Position numbers and translations under genes: made by a program. The notes beneath the pieces were generated by a model. The model was given only the letters and a program-made list of their open reading frames with translations, did not search any database and was not told the DNA's origin. DNA of 64,000 nucleotides from Oxalobacteraceae bacterium (GTDB lineage Bacteria > Pseudomonadota > Gammaproteobacteria > Burkholderiales > Burkholderiaceae_D), in the NCBI GenBank assembly GCA_021768485.1, contig JAIZVZ010000004.1:1-64000 (forward strand), written 5' to 3'. Positions 19,654 through 29,327 of this stretch are shown here, in pieces; the first letter of the stretch is position 1; every line of letters begins with the position of its first letter.

Positions 19654-21276
19654 CTAGCGCTTGATCTTGCCAAAGGCGTCGCCAGCTTTCCAGCTCGGCA
19701 TCTCCGGCGCATTGGCCACTGCATAACCGAGATTGAGCGCAAATTGCGCCTGTTGCACCATGCCCGACAAATCCCAGGCCGGATCGTAGCGGTCGCTGAC
19801 CTGGTGATAATCTTTTTTGAAGCTGACCATCCTGGCTTTCGAGGCTCCATCGTCTTTTTCGAACGAGAACGAACCGTCGCCCGAAAACACGGCCGAGCCG
19901 ACATTAAACGCGGGAATGCCGGCCCGCGCAAAATTGAAATGATCGGCCCGGAAATAAGCTCCCGACAAATCGGGCACTTGCGGAGCGATCTGCAATCCCA
20001 TGCGCTGCGCGACTACGGCCGCGGTGTCGACCAGGCTGCTGCGTTCGCTGCCGGCCACGCCGATATCCTTGGTCCGGCCGACAAAATTCATGCTGTCGAG
20101 ATTGAGGTCGGCCGCAGTCAGGGCCAGCGGCCACAGCGGTTTTTGCACATAGGCGGCGCTACCGAGCAGGTATTGTTCTTCTGCGCAAGGCCACAGAAAG
20201 ATCTGGCTGCGCCGCGCAGGATGGGCAACCGCCGCCTGGGCCATCGCCATCAAGGCCGCCGCGCCGGACGCATTGTCGACCGCACCATTCCAGATATGGA
20301 CGCCATCCGGGCCATCGACGCGGCCCAGATGATCCCAGTGCGCGGAATAAATCACGGCCTGCTTCCTGAGGTCGGGGTCGGTGCCCGGCACTACGCCGAC
20401 CACATTGAATTGCTCGACCTGCCGCACCGCGGTCTCGAGCTTGACCTGCACTGTCGCGTTGAGCGCGACGGGCCGGAACTGCCGGCTTTCGGCCTGCGCG
20501 CGCAAGGCATCGAGGTCTTGCCCGGCCGCCGCAAACAGGGCCCGCGCCGCCGATTCGTGCAACCAGCCCTCGAGCGGATTGCCCTGGCCGTCGAGATGGA
20601 AACGCTCATGGCTGAAGCTGTTGACCGGCACGCTCCATTCATACGACGCCGACGGCGTGGTGTGAATCAGCAGCACGCCGGCCGCGCCTTCGCGCGCCGC
20701 CTGTTCATATTTGTAAGTCCAGCGGCCATAATAGGTCAGCGCCTTGCCGCCGAAGCGGTTCGGCTCGGCCGCCGTCGGCTGCGGATCGTTGACCATCATG
20801 ATCAACAGCTTGCCCTTGACGTCGACATCCTTGTAATCGTTCCAGTGCTCGTCGTCGGCGCGGATGCCATAGCCGACAAACACCACCGGCGCATTAAAAG
20901 CGATATGCGCCTGCTTGCCGCCGGTGCCGAACACGGCCTGGGTACCGAAAGCCTGCGGCAGCGTCTTGCCGCCGACCACAAAACTGAGACTGCTGTCAGG
21001 CAGGGCCTTGACGCCGACCAGCGGCACCGCTTGCCGGAAGCTCTTGCCGGCCAGCGGCTGCAAACCGATCGCGCCAGCCTGGGTTTCCAGGTAGCGTACG
21101 GCCAGTTCGCCGCCGCGCTGACCGGTGCCGCGCCCTTCGAGCAAATCGTCGGCCAAAAAAGCCAGATGGGCGCGCAGCGGCGCTTCCATGACAGTCTGGG
21201 CAGCAGCGTCGCCGGCCGTGGCGGCCATGCCAGCCATGGCCAGCAGGGCGGCCGCCGGCAGAGTGAAAAATTTCAT
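19654..21276 (-). CDS. exported M28 family metallopeptidase (aminopeptidase, PA domain inserted)
   Basis: About 540 residues with a signal peptide (MKFFTLPAAALLAMAGMAATA...). An N-terminal segment and a protease-associated-like domain (roughly 120-220) precede the M28 zinc peptidase core. Co-catalytic zinc ligands and catalytic residues are seen in IYSAHWDHLG (His313 in this numbering), GAVDNASG (the bridging Asp near 334) and WPCAEEQYLLGS (the Glu pair). The expected role is removal of N-terminal amino acids from peptides in periplasm or medium. AGGA is placed 6 bases before the ATG at 21274-21276; the upstream ATG at 21286-21288 lacks a site. It follows the DUF885 peptidase gene on the same strand after 91 bases. 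Confidence 0.9.
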   Translation of the reverse strand: MKFFTLPAAALLAMAGMAATAGDAAAQTVMEAPLRAHLAFLADDLLEGRGTGQRGGELAVRYLETQAGAIGLQPLAGKSFRQAVPLVGVKALPDSSLSFVVGGKTLPQAFGTQAVFGTGGKQAHIAFNAPVVFVGYGIRADDEHWNDYKDVDVKGKLLIMMVNDPQPTAAEPNRFGGKALTYYGRWTYKYEQAAREGAAGVLLIHTTPSASYEWSVPVNSFSHERFHLDGQGNPLEGWLHESAARALFAAAGQDLDALRAQAESRQFRPVALNATVQVKLETAVRQVEQFNVVGVVPGTDPDLRKQAVIYSAHWDHLGRVDGPDGVHIWNGAVDNASGAAALMAMAQAAVAHPARRSQIFLWPCAEEQYLLGSAAYVQKPLWPLALTAADLNLDSMNFVGRTKDIGVAGSERSSLVDTAAVVAQRMGLQIAPQVPDLSGAYFRADHFNFARAGIPAFNVGSAVFSGDGSFSFEKDDGASKARMVSFKKDYHQVSDRYDPAWDLSGMVQQAQFALNLGYAVANAPEMPSWKAGDAFGKIKR

Positions 21277-21367
21277 CGGAGTCCTCATTCATCATTCAAG
21301 AAAAAAGCCGCCACCGTTTGCGCAACGATGACGGCCGGGATTGCACCAGGATTACGCCAGGACGATT

Positions 21368-23374
21368 TTACGCTGCCTTTTTCTTCGCAGCCTTTTTCGT
21401 CACTGTCTTTTTCGCCGCCGCCTTTTTCGCCGCGGATTTCTTCGTCACGATTTTTTTCGCCGCGGCCTTTTTCGTCAGCGCCTTTTTCGCCACTGTCTTT
21501 TTCGTCGCCACCGCTTCCGGCTCGGCTATTTCCATGACAGCAGTTTTTTGGATTGCGCTGTTTTTCGCGCCACTTTTTTGCGCGGCTATCCAGGCATCGA
21601 TCTGTTGCTCAAGTACGTCCAGCGGCAAAGCGCCATTGTCGATTACCGCATTATGGAAGCGGCGCACATCGAAATCGGCGCCCAGGGCGGCCTTGGCCTT
21701 GGCGCGCAAGGCTTTGATACGCAACTCGCCAAGTTTGTAGCCCAGCGCCTGGGCCGGCCAGCCGATATAGCGATCCACCTCGGCCGTCGCGAAAGCATGG
21801 CTGAGGGCGGCATTTTCTTCAAGATAGGCGATCGCCCGCTCGCGATCCCAGCCAAAGGCGTGGATGCCGGTATCGACCACCAGCCGCGCGGCGCGGTGCA
21901 TTTCGGCCGTCAACTGGCCGAACTTCGAATACGGATTGGCGTACAAGCCCATTTCGTCGCCGAGGCTTTCGGCATACAGTCCCCAGCCTTCGGAATAAGC
22001 GGGGAAATAGGCATTGCGGCGAAATTTCGGCAAATCGCTCAATTCCTGGGCCCGCGCAATCTGCAAATGATGGCCGGGCACCGCTTCATGCAGCACCAGC
22101 GATTCCATCGACGGGCTGCTGCGCCGCTTCAGGTTCAGCACATTGGCGTCGAAATACCCGGCCCGTGCGCCCTCGATACTGCCCGGCGAATAATGCTCGG
22201 CATTGTCGCCTTCATAGGCCTCCATCGCCCGCACGCCGTACGGCAGGCGCGGCAATTCGGCAAACAAGCCCGGCAACTGGGCGTCGGCGCGCTTGGCGAT
22301 GTCGCGGTAAGCCGTCAGCATGGCTGCCGACGAAGTAAACAGGAATTGTGGATCGGTATTGGTGAATTTGACGAACTCGGCGCGCGTGCCCTTGAAGCCG
22401 CTGCCGGCAATCACCTTGCTCATCTCGGCGTCGATGCGCGCCACTTCGCTCAAGCCGAGCTCGTGGATTTGTTTCGGAGTCATGTCGGTGGTGGTCATGT
22501 CGCCGATCTGCGCCTGATAATAAGCGGGGCCGCCAGGCAAGCTGCTGGCGGCGATCTCTTTGCGGCCGGCAGGCATGTATTGTTCGACGAAAAATATCTT
22601 CAGCTGTTGAAAGGCCGGAATCACCGCCGTCGTGATGGCCTGGCGGCCGGCGGCAGCCAGGCGTTGCTGTTCGGCCGGTGGGATGTCGGACGGGAATTTG
22701 AGGAAAGGCTGATAGCTGAGGTTTGTCGTCATGTCGGCATTGAGATGCGTATCGATCTGGCCCGGCACCCGTGCGACGTTGATGGTGGCCGGCATCCAGC
22801 CGCTGGCCATGCCGGCCTGCATGCGCGCGATGACTTGCTCAAGTTGCGCCGGCACGGCATTGAGGCGCTTGATGTAATTTTCATAGTCGGCCACGGTCTT
22901 GAACGGCGTGTCGCGCGGCAGCGAGGAAAAACTGATATGCACGCCGCGCATGGTCGACAGCGGCATCCAGTTGTCGGCCGCGCCGAAGGGCAGCGTGCCA
23001 TAAATGCGGTTGATCTCGGCCTCGCGCTTGCGCATGGCGGCAAACACGGCATAGGAAATCTTGTCCTGGCCGTGCAACTGGGCCGGATTGATCTGGTTCA
23101 GGCGCGCCAGAAACAGCGCCTGCGCCACTTTGCGCCGGGCCGCGGCGGCGGCCGACATGTCGGTCAGCTTATCGTTATAACGCATGTCGCCGAGTGCCGT
23201 GGCGTCCTCGGGGAATTCACGCAAGGACCACTGCCACTGGTCGTCGAGCAGTTTGTGAAACCGCTGCGCCACCACGCCGTCGCCGACGCGCGAGGCGGCA
23301 AGCGCCGTACTGGTCGAGGCCGCCAGCCAGAGCAGGCAACAGGAAAGAAATAAACGCAAAAAGCGGACAGCCAT
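21368..23374 (-). CDS. DUF885 family zinc peptidase-like protein with Lys-rich pentapeptide tail
   Basis: About 668 residues: a signal peptide (MAVRFLRLFLSCCLLWLAAS), then a DUF885 domain over most of the length, then a basic tail. The metal-site motif HEAVPGHH stands at 429-436, as in DUF885 proteins, which are thought to be metallopeptidases. The last 44 residues are tandem KKxxx pentapeptides (KKTVA, KKALT, KKAAA, KKIVT and so on), like a histone H1 tail, unusual for an exported enzyme. AGGAG lies before the ATG at 23372-23374; the longer frame to 23410 lacks one. It may be co-transcribed with the M28 peptidase downstream. Confidence 0.88.
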   Translation of the reverse strand: MAVRFLRLFLSCCLLWLAASTSTALAASRVGDGVVAQRFHKLLDDQWQWSLREFPEDATALGDMRYNDKLTDMSAAAAARRKVAQALFLARLNQINPAQLHGQDKISYAVFAAMRKREAEINRIYGTLPFGAADNWMPLSTMRGVHISFSSLPRDTPFKTVADYENYIKRLNAVPAQLEQVIARMQAGMASGWMPATINVARVPGQIDTHLNADMTTNLSYQPFLKFPSDIPPAEQQRLAAAGRQAITTAVIPAFQQLKIFFVEQYMPAGRKEIAASSLPGGPAYYQAQIGDMTTTDMTPKQIHELGLSEVARIDAEMSKVIAGSGFKGTRAEFVKFTNTDPQFLFTSSAAMLTAYRDIAKRADAQLPGLFAELPRLPYGVRAMEAYEGDNAEHYSPGSIEGARAGYFDANVLNLKRRSSPSMESLVLHEAVPGHHLQIARAQELSDLPKFRRNAYFPAYSEGWGLYAESLGDEMGLYANPYSKFGQLTAEMHRAARLVVDTGIHAFGWDRERAIAYLEENAALSHAFATAEVDRYIGWPAQALGYKLGELRIKALRAKAKAALGADFDVRRFHNAVIDNGALPLDVLEQQIDAWIAAQKSGAKNSAIQKTAVMEIAEPEAVATKKTVAKKALTKKAAAKKIVTKKSAAKKAAAKKTVTKKAAKKKAA
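21371..21502 (-). repeat. 15-base coding repeat giving KKxxx pentapeptides
   Basis: About nine imperfect 15-base units at the 3' end of the DUF885 gene, each starting with two Lys codons on the minus strand. Third positions vary between units, so the repeat looks kept for its protein sequence and is not a fresh DNA expansion. Confidence 0.8.
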
Positions 23375-23716
23375 GTAAACACTCCTATAGATAAACGATG
23401 CATGATGCAAGCGACGATTCTAACGGAGCTCAGGCGGCAGCACCAGCCCGCAAAAGTAACATCACGCCACAATCGCCACACTCGCCGCATGCACGACAAG
23501 CGGCGCCGACAGCAAACCGGTGCGCCCAAGGCATATCAAAACGCGGCCCACGCCGCGCTTTCCGGTCGCGCAGCGCGGCCGGCCGTGAAGATAGCGCAAA
23601 AGAGCGGCGCAGCACGGGCCGCGACTTTGGATTAAGCTTGTCGTCACGCTTGGCGCCTTCCGGTCTGTGCTGTGCGCCAGAGCGGCGCCCCTTCCAACGA
23701 GCTCAGGAGACCAATC
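23375..23716. other. divergent intergenic region, DUF885 peptidase and dienelactone hydrolase
   Basis: 342 bases carrying the start signals of both flanking genes (AGGAG before each). No supported gene; frames that cross it are GC-rich shadows without ribosome-binding sites. Confidence 0.35.
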
Positions 23717-24607
23717 ATGCCCCGCAAAACTGCTGCCGACTTTGCCCCCGAAGTGCTGGAATTATTCGACCGCTATGTGCATGGCTTGCTGCCGCGGCGC
23801 GATTTCTTGAAGGCCGCCGGCAAGTACGCCGTGGCCGGCGCGAGCGCCGAGAGCTTGCTGGAAATGCTCAGCCCGAATTTCGCCCTGGCGCAACAGGTCG
23901 CGCCCGACGATGCGCGGCTCAAGACCGGCTTCATCGAATACGCCTCGCCCGCCGGCTACGGCAAGCTGCGCGGCTATCTGGCGCAGCCGGCCCACGCCGC
24001 AGGCAAATTGCCGACCATTCTCGTGGTCCATGAAAACCGCGGCCTGAACCCGCATATAGAAGACATCGCGCGCCGCCTGGCGCTCGACAATTTCATCGCC
24101 TTCGCCCCCGATGCCCTGACGCCGCTGGGCGGCTATCCCGGCAATGAAGACAAGGCGCGCGAACTGTTCGCCAAGCTCGATCAAAACAAGTCGCGCGCCG
24201 ATTTCCTGGCGGCGGCGGCCTTCCTGAAGACTCTGCCGGAAGGCAATGGCAAGCTCGGCGTGGTCGGCTTTTGCTATGGCGGCGGCATCGCCAATTTTCT
24301 GGCGACCAGGTTGCCCGACCTCGCAGCCGCGGTTGCCTTTTACGGCGCCCAGCCGCCGGCGGCGGAAGCAGCCAAGATCAGGGCGCCGCTGCTATTGCAT
24401 TACGCCGAACATGACGAGCGCCTGACGGCCGGCTGGCCAGCCTATGAAGCGGCCCTGAAAGCGGCCGGGGTCGCATATGAGGGCTTTGTCTATCCGGGCA
24501 CGCAACACGGCTTCAACAACGACACCACGCCGCGCTTCGACGCCGCCGCGGCCAAGCTGGCATGGCAGCGGACCATCGCCTTTTTCAACGCCCATCTGCG
24601 CCGCTGA
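23717..24607 (+). CDS. dienelactone hydrolase family protein with Tat signal
   Basis: A 296-residue alpha/beta hydrolase. Near residue 27 there is a twin-arginine motif (LLPRRDFLKAAG) followed by a hydrophobic stretch, so export by the Tat pathway is likely. The catalytic triad of the family is visible: Cys in GFCYGGG, Asp in HYAEHDERL and His in GTQHGFNN. Family members open dienelactones or act as general esterases (YghX-like). ATG 23717-23719 is used, with AGGAG 9 bases upstream. Single gene; no chlorocatechol pathway genes are nearby, so the substrate is open. Confidence 0.87.
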   Translation: MPRKTAADFAPEVLELFDRYVHGLLPRRDFLKAAGKYAVAGASAESLLEMLSPNFALAQQVAPDDARLKTGFIEYASPAGYGKLRGYLAQPAHAAGKLPTILVVHENRGLNPHIEDIARRLALDNFIAFAPDALTPLGGYPGNEDKARELFAKLDQNKSRADFLAAAAFLKTLPEGNGKLGVVGFCYGGGIANFLATRLPDLAAAVAFYGAQPPAAEAAKIRAPLLLHYAEHDERLTAGWPAYEAALKAAGVAYEGFVYPGTQHGFNNDTTPRFDAAAAKLAWQRTIAFFNAHLRR

Positions 24608-24754
24608 TGCCAGGCATGGTGAAGTGCGGCATCGAAGCAGGAAAAAAGCAGACGGAAAGCGGACGGAAAGGAAAACGGACGGAAAGCAGAAAAGCGCCGA
24701 AGCTGACGCCGCCGGGCCGGCACGCGCCGAACGGCGCTTATCGCAGAACGGCGC

Positions 24755-24970
24755 TTATTCGTCCATGCCCAACAACAATTCAATATCGGCCTTGGCGGTG
24801 CGCAGCATCAGCTCCGGCGTGGCTTCGTCATCGACGAGGCCGGCGACGATGGCGTCGGGCACCGCCTTCTTGATGACCCCATCGCGCTCGATAAAATATT
24901 CGCCTTTGTCGTAACGGATCGAATAGGTCAGTTGCTGCCCTTTGCTGCGTGTGTAGTCGACCGCTGGCAT
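24755..24970 (-). CDS. small conserved hypothetical protein
   Basis: A 71-residue acidic protein beginning MPAVDYTRSKGQQLTY, with a central beta-like stretch (SIRYDKGEYFIERDGV) and a helical acidic end (DIELLLGMDE). AAAGGAAATC precedes the ATG at 24968-24970. No domain known to me; a compact single-copy gene with normal codon use. The 147 bases before its 3' end (24608-24754) hold only short purine-rich repeats of gacggaaag. Confidence 0.6.
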   Translation of the reverse strand: MPAVDYTRSKGQQLTYSIRYDKGEYFIERDGVIKKAVPDAIVAGLVDDEATPELMLRTAKADIELLLGMDE

Positions 24971-25196
24971 GATGATTTCCTTTAAGTGTAAATCTGCATC
25001 GATCAATCCGGAGCGCAGGCGGGCTGGAAACATGGCCGCCGGTGGCGCATAATGCAGTCTAACACCTCTTGATACGAGCTGCCGTCACGGCAGGCCGAGG
25101 GCCTCAGCGGCGGTCGACCGCCGCGCCGGCGCATTACGGTGTTGCATCGCAGTGCTGCAATGCACTGCAACCCACACAGGGCAAAAGGAGCCCAGC

Positions 25197-25421
25197 ATGA
25201 GCATCGAAAATATTGGAGAGTATGAAATCGAATATACGGCCGTTCCCCTGAACGACGTCGCCGGATGGGCCGCCCATGTGGCAGTCTACGGACCGTCGGC
25301 CAATCCCATGCACCGCAACACGCTGTTTCCGGAACAGCGCGTGCTGGCCGACAGCGTCTTTGCCTCGCGTGCGCAGGCCGAGAGCGAAGCCCGCAAGGCG
25401 GCGCTGGCCTTGCTGACCTGA
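25197..25421 (+). CDS. small hypothetical protein
   Basis: A 74-residue protein (MSIENIGEYEIEYTAVPL at the start) with alternating polar and hydrophobic residues in the first half and an Ala/Glu-rich helix (RAQAESEARKAALALL) at the end. AAGGAG stands 6 bases before the ATG at 25197-25199. No known domain. It is followed by a hairpin that mainly serves the opposite-strand tRNA gene. Confidence 0.6.
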   Translation: MSIENIGEYEIEYTAVPLNDVAGWAAHVAVYGPSANPMHRNTLFPEQRVLADSVFASRAQAESEARKAALALLT

Positions 25422-25430
25422 GGCCGGGCG

Positions 25431-25458
25431 AAAAAAAAGGCCGGCATTTCTGCCAGCC
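25431..25458 (-). terminator. rho-independent terminator of tRNA-Thr
   Basis: On the minus strand: stem GGCTGGCA / TGCCGGCC (one G-T pair), loop GAAA, then T8. It lies 22 bases after the tRNA 3' end. Confidence 0.85.
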
Positions 25459-25480
25459 CTTCCTTCATCTTTTGATACTG

Positions 25481-25556
25481 TGGTGCCGTTAGCCGGAATC
25501 GAACTGGCGACCTTCACATTACGAATGTGCTGCTCTACCAACTGAGCTATAACGGC
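25481..25556 (-). tRNA. tRNA-Thr (anticodon CGT)
   Basis: 76 bases on the minus strand with a full cloverleaf. The acceptor stem is GCCGTTA / TAACGGC, the D arm GCTC...GAGC, the anticodon loop TTCGTAA with anticodon CGT reading ACG, and the T loop TTCGATT. The 3' CCA is encoded. It reads Thr ACG codons. Confidence 0.97.
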
Positions 25557-25566
25557 GACAGCGCGT

Positions 25567-25572
25567 ATTCTA
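25567..25572 (-). promoter_or_regulatory. probable -10 box of the tRNA-Thr promoter
   Basis: TAGAAT on the minus strand, about 10 bases before the mature tRNA 5' end, the right place for a short leader. The -35 region (TTGCGG or nearby) is poor. Confidence 0.45.
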
Positions 25573-25619
25573 CCAAACAAATTGCCGCAATTGCTAGGAT
25601 TTATGCGCTGCGCACGCAA

Positions 25620-26621
25620 TCATTTTTGATGATACGAGGTCACCAAAGCGACCTCATCCCGTGAGCCGAGGAAAACCGGAACCCGCTGGTGCAGTTTTTC
25701 CGGTTGGATCTCCATGATGCGCTTGACGCCATTGGTGGCGGCGCCGCCGGCCTGCTCGACAATAAAGGCCATCGGATTGGCTTCGTACATCAGGCGCAGC
25801 TTGCCGGGCACCGAAGGATCGCGGGCATCGGCCGGATACATGAAAATGCCGCCGCGATTGAGGATGCGATGGACGTCGGCCACCATCGAGGCGATCCAGC
25901 GCATGTTGAAGTCGGCCGCGCGCGGGCCGGTGCTGCCGGCCAGCAGTTCGTCGATATAGCGCTTGACCGGCGCGTGCCAGTGGCGCGCATTGGAGGCGTT
26001 GATCGCAAATTCGCGGGTCGTGGCCGGAATCGTCATATTGCGCTGGGTGAGCACCCAGGAGCCCATCTCGCGGTCCAGCGTAAAGCAGTTCACGCCATTG
26101 CCGGTGGTCAGCACCAGCTGCGTCTGCGGGCCATAGACGGCGTAGCCGGCGGCCACCTGCTTGACACCGGGCTGCAGAAAATCCTGCTCGGTCGGCTTGC
26201 CCATGCCTTCCGGCGCTTTCAGCACGGAGAAAATGGTGCCGATCGAGACGTTGACATCGATATTGCTCGAGCCGTCGAGCGGATCGAACAACAGCATGTA
26301 TTCGCCCTGCGGATAACGGTTCGGGATCAGATGGATGGTTTCCATTTCTTCGGACGCCATGGCCGCCAGATGGCCGCCCCATTCATTGGCTTCGAGCAGG
26401 ATTTCATTGGAAATGATGTCGAGCTTTTTCTGGATCTCGCCCTGTACATTCTCGCTCTGCGCGCTGCCCAGCACATCGCCGAGCGCGCCCTTGCCGACCG
26501 AATGGCTGATGGTCTTGCATGCGCGCGCGACCACTTCGATCAATAGCCGCAACTCGGCTGGAATGGTATTGTGCTGGCGTTGTTCTTCAACCAGGTATTG
26601 CGTAAGACTGACGCGTTTCAT
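25620..26621 (-). CDS. fbp: fructose-1,6-bisphosphatase, class 1
   Basis: Gluconeogenic enzyme that removes the 1-phosphate of fructose 1,6-bisphosphate; cytoplasmic, Mg2+-dependent. The 333-residue protein carries the metal and substrate motifs [31 protein letters not shown] and [14 protein letters not shown] in the normal order. It starts at ATG 26619-26621 ([10 protein letters not shown]). It lies 36 bases after pepN on the same strand, so the two are probably one transcript. Confidence 0.97.
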   Translation of the reverse strand: MKRVSLTQYLVEEQRQHNTIPAELRLLIEVVARACKTISHSVGKGALGDVLGSAQSENVQGEIQKKLDIISNEILLEANEWGGHLAAMASEEMETIHLIPNRYPQGEYMLLFDPLDGSSNIDVNVSIGTIFSVLKAPEGMGKPTEQDFLQPGVKQVAAGYAVYGPQTQLVLTTGNGVNCFTLDREMGSWVLTQRNMTIPATTREFAINASNARHWHAPVKRYIDELLAGSTGPRAADFNMRWIASMVADVHRILNRGGIFMYPADARDPSVPGKLRLMYEANPMAFIVEQAGGAATNGVKRIMEIQPEKLHQRVPVFLGSRDEVALVTSYHQK

Positions 26622-26657
26622 GAATATCCTTTTTTTAATTATGGCTTGAACGCCTGC

Positions 26658-29327
26658 TTATGCCGCCAGCGCCTTGGCGACGATTTCGAGTACATCATTG
26701 GACAGCGCCTTGGTCGCCGCCACCTGCGCCAGCGCCTTGTGCATCTGCGCCTGCAGGGCCGGCGCGTATTTGCGCCAGCGGTCCATGCTGCGCGCCAGGC
26801 GCGCCGCCACCTGCGGATTGATGGCGTCCAGCGCAATCACCTGTTCGACCCAGAAGGCATAACCGCTGCCGTCGGGCGCATGGAAATTGGTCGGATTGCC
26901 GCTGCAAAAACTCAATACCAGGCTGCGCGCCCGGTTCGGGTTTTTCAGGGTGAAGGCCGGATGCGCCATCAGCTGACGCGCCGCCTCGACCGTGGTGGCG
27001 GGCGCGGTCGCCTGCATGGCAAACCATTTGTCGATGGCCAGCGCGTCGTCCTTGAAGTCCTTGTAAAAGCCGCTCAGCGCCGCCGTCGCGACCACCGAAT
27101 GCGTGCCGCCGACGTGGCCGTGCAGCACGCCGCTCAAGGCGCCCTGATGATCGGTCATATTGTCGCTGGCAACAAACTGGTCCAGTGCAATCGCGATCGC
27201 CTCTTCGTCGTTTTGCGTCAGCAGATAGGCCAGCGCCAGGTTTTTCAAGCCGCGCTTGCCGGCCGAGGCGGCATCCGGACTGTAAGGCGCCGGCGTCTGG
27301 TTGTCGCGGTAGGCCTTCAGCAAGTCCGCCTGCAAGGCATCGGCCAGCGTCTTGCGCACGAATTCACGGGCCCAGTGGATCGCATGCGGATCGACCACCT
27401 CCATCTGTTCGGCCACCATCGATTCCGACGGCAAGGTCAAGGCCTGTTCGCGCCAGGCCGGATCGAGCGTGCGGTCGTTCAGCGCGGCGCGCAGCGCTTC
27501 GATGAAGGCGTGGTCCAGACTCAAGGGAGTGCCGGCCTGGACCGCCGCGGTCAGCTTCAGCAGGATCGCCATCGCCAGCCTTTGCCCGGCTTCCCAGCGA
27601 TTGAAGGCATCGCTGTCGTGGCTGAACAGATGCAGCAACTGGGCATCGCTGTAATCGGCCAGCAGCATGACCGGCGCCGAAAAGCCGCGCAGCAGCGACG
27701 GCGTCGGCTCTTGTTTGACGTTCGTGAAGCGGAAAGTCTGCTGCGCCTCGGTCAACTCCAGCACCGCCGTGCGGGCACCCTCCGCCAGCGTCAAACCGTC
27801 GACCGTCAAGGCCAGATCCAAGCCGTCGCTGCCGAGCAGGCCGACCGCCACCGGGATATGGAAAGGCAGTTTTTCGGGCTGGCCGGGGGTGGCCGGGCAG
27901 CTCTGCGACAAGGTCAGCTCAAAAGTGGCCGACTGCGTATCGTAATGCGAACTGGCGCGCACCACCGGCGTGCCGGCCTGGCTGTACCAGCGCTCGAATT
28001 GCGACAGGTCGCGGCCGTTGGCATCGGCCATCGCCAGACGGAAATCGTCGCATTCGACGGCCTGGCCGTCATGCCGCGCAAAGTACAGGTCCATGCCTTT
28101 GCGAAAGCCCTCGCGCCCGACCAGGGTTTGCATCATGCGCACCACTTCGGCGCCTTTTTCGTAGACCGTCACCGTATAGAAATTATTAATTTCAACGTAA
28201 GAGTCAGGCCGCACCGGATGGGCCATCGGCCCGGCATCTTCGGGGAACTGGGCACTGCGCAAGACGCGCACATTGTCGATGCGCGAGACCGCCCGCCCCG
28301 ATTCGGTGCCGATCATGTCGGCCGAAAACTCCTGGTCGCGAAACACCGTCAGGCCTTCCTTGAGCGAGAGCTGGAACCAGTCGCGGCAGGTGACGCGGTT
28401 GCCAGTCCAGTTATGGAAATACTCATGCCCGACCACCGCTTCGATATTGGCGTAATCGGTATCGGTGGCCATGCGCGGATTGGCCAGCACATACTTGGTG
28501 TTGAAGATATTGAGGCCCTTGTTTTCCATCGCCCCCATATTGAAGTCGCCGACGGCGACGATCATGAAGCGATCGAGGTCGAGCTCGAGGCCGAAACGTT
28601 CTTCATCCCAGGCGATGCTGTTCTTGAGCGAATCCATGGCATGCGCGGTCTTGTCGAGATTGCCTTCCTCGACCCAGACCTGCAGCAGCACCGTGCGGCC
28701 CGACTTGAGCGTGTAGTGTTCTTCCTGGCAGACCAGCTTGGCCGCGACCAGCGCGAACAGATAGGACGGCTTTTTGAACGGGTCTTCCCATTTGGCGTAA
28801 TGGCGGCCATCGCCGAGATCGCCCTGCTCGAGCAGATTGCCGTTCGAGAGCAGGACCGGATATTTGTCCTTGTCGGCGCGCAGCATCACCGTGTACTTGG
28901 CCATCACATCGGGACGGTCCGGGAAATAGGTAATCTTGCGAAAGCCCTCAGCCTCGCACTGCGTGAAGAAATTGCCGTTCGACACGTACAAGCCCATCAG
29001 CGACGTGTTGGCGGCCGGCGCGATGCGGGTCTCGATTTCCAGCACCACGTGATCGGGCGCGGCACCGATGCGCAGCACGCCCTTGGCCAGCTTGTACTCG
29101 GACTTTTTCAGCGTCTTGCCGTTCATGCGCAGCGCCACCAGGGTCAGCTGCTCGCCGAACAAAACGATATCGCCATCGGCGGCGGCCCGGTTGCGCGTCA
29201 TCGTCAAACGGGCGGCAACGGTGGTGGCGTCAGGATCAAGATCGAAGCCAAGCTCGACTGTTTCAACCAAGAAAGTTGGCGGTGTATAATCGAGCCGCTT
29301 GATGGTTTGAGGTATTTCTGTACGCAT
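26658..29327 (-). CDS. pepN: aminopeptidase N
   Basis: M1-family zinc aminopeptidase of about 889 residues, close to the E. coli PepN size, cytoplasmic. The substrate N-terminus motif GAMENKGLNIF and the zinc motif VGHEYFHNWTG, with the downstream Glu in LKEGLTVFRD, are present, followed by the Ig-like and C-terminal helical domains. The start is taken at ATG 29325-29327 (MRTEIPQTIKRLDYTPP), the usual N-terminus; the frame is open to 29456 but that part has no family resemblance. It recycles peptides released by the cytosolic proteases. Confidence 0.97.
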   Translation of the reverse strand: MRTEIPQTIKRLDYTPPTFLVETVELGFDLDPDATTVAARLTMTRNRAAADGDIVLFGEQLTLVALRMNGKTLKKSEYKLAKGVLRIGAAPDHVVLEIETRIAPAANTSLMGLYVSNGNFFTQCEAEGFRKITYFPDRPDVMAKYTVMLRADKDKYPVLLSNGNLLEQGDLGDGRHYAKWEDPFKKPSYLFALVAAKLVCQEEHYTLKSGRTVLLQVWVEEGNLDKTAHAMDSLKNSIAWDEERFGLELDLDRFMIVAVGDFNMGAMENKGLNIFNTKYVLANPRMATDTDYANIEAVVGHEYFHNWTGNRVTCRDWFQLSLKEGLTVFRDQEFSADMIGTESGRAVSRIDNVRVLRSAQFPEDAGPMAHPVRPDSYVEINNFYTVTVYEKGAEVVRMMQTLVGREGFRKGMDLYFARHDGQAVECDDFRLAMADANGRDLSQFERWYSQAGTPVVRASSHYDTQSATFELTLSQSCPATPGQPEKLPFHIPVAVGLLGSDGLDLALTVDGLTLAEGARTAVLELTEAQQTFRFTNVKQEPTPSLLRGFSAPVMLLADYSDAQLLHLFSHDSDAFNRWEAGQRLAMAILLKLTAAVQAGTPLSLDHAFIEALRAALNDRTLDPAWREQALTLPSESMVAEQMEVVDPHAIHWAREFVRKTLADALQADLLKAYRDNQTPAPYSPDAASAGKRGLKNLALAYLLTQNDEEAIAIALDQFVASDNMTDHQGALSGVLHGHVGGTHSVVATAALSGFYKDFKDDALAIDKWFAMQATAPATTVEAARQLMAHPAFTLKNPNRARSLVLSFCSGNPTNFHAPDGSGYAFWVEQVIALDAINPQVAARLARSMDRWRKYAPALQAQMHKALAQVAATKALSNDVLEIVAKALAA

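Noticed and set aside
21371-21502. Lys-rich tail DNA as a microsatellite or phase-variation tract
   Set aside because: Unit length is 15 bases, so copy changes keep the frame, and units differ at many positions; it looks like a protein-level repeat.
25481-25556. tRNA-Thr as an integration site
   Set aside because: No integrase, no duplicated tRNA 3' end and only ordinary genes on both sides.
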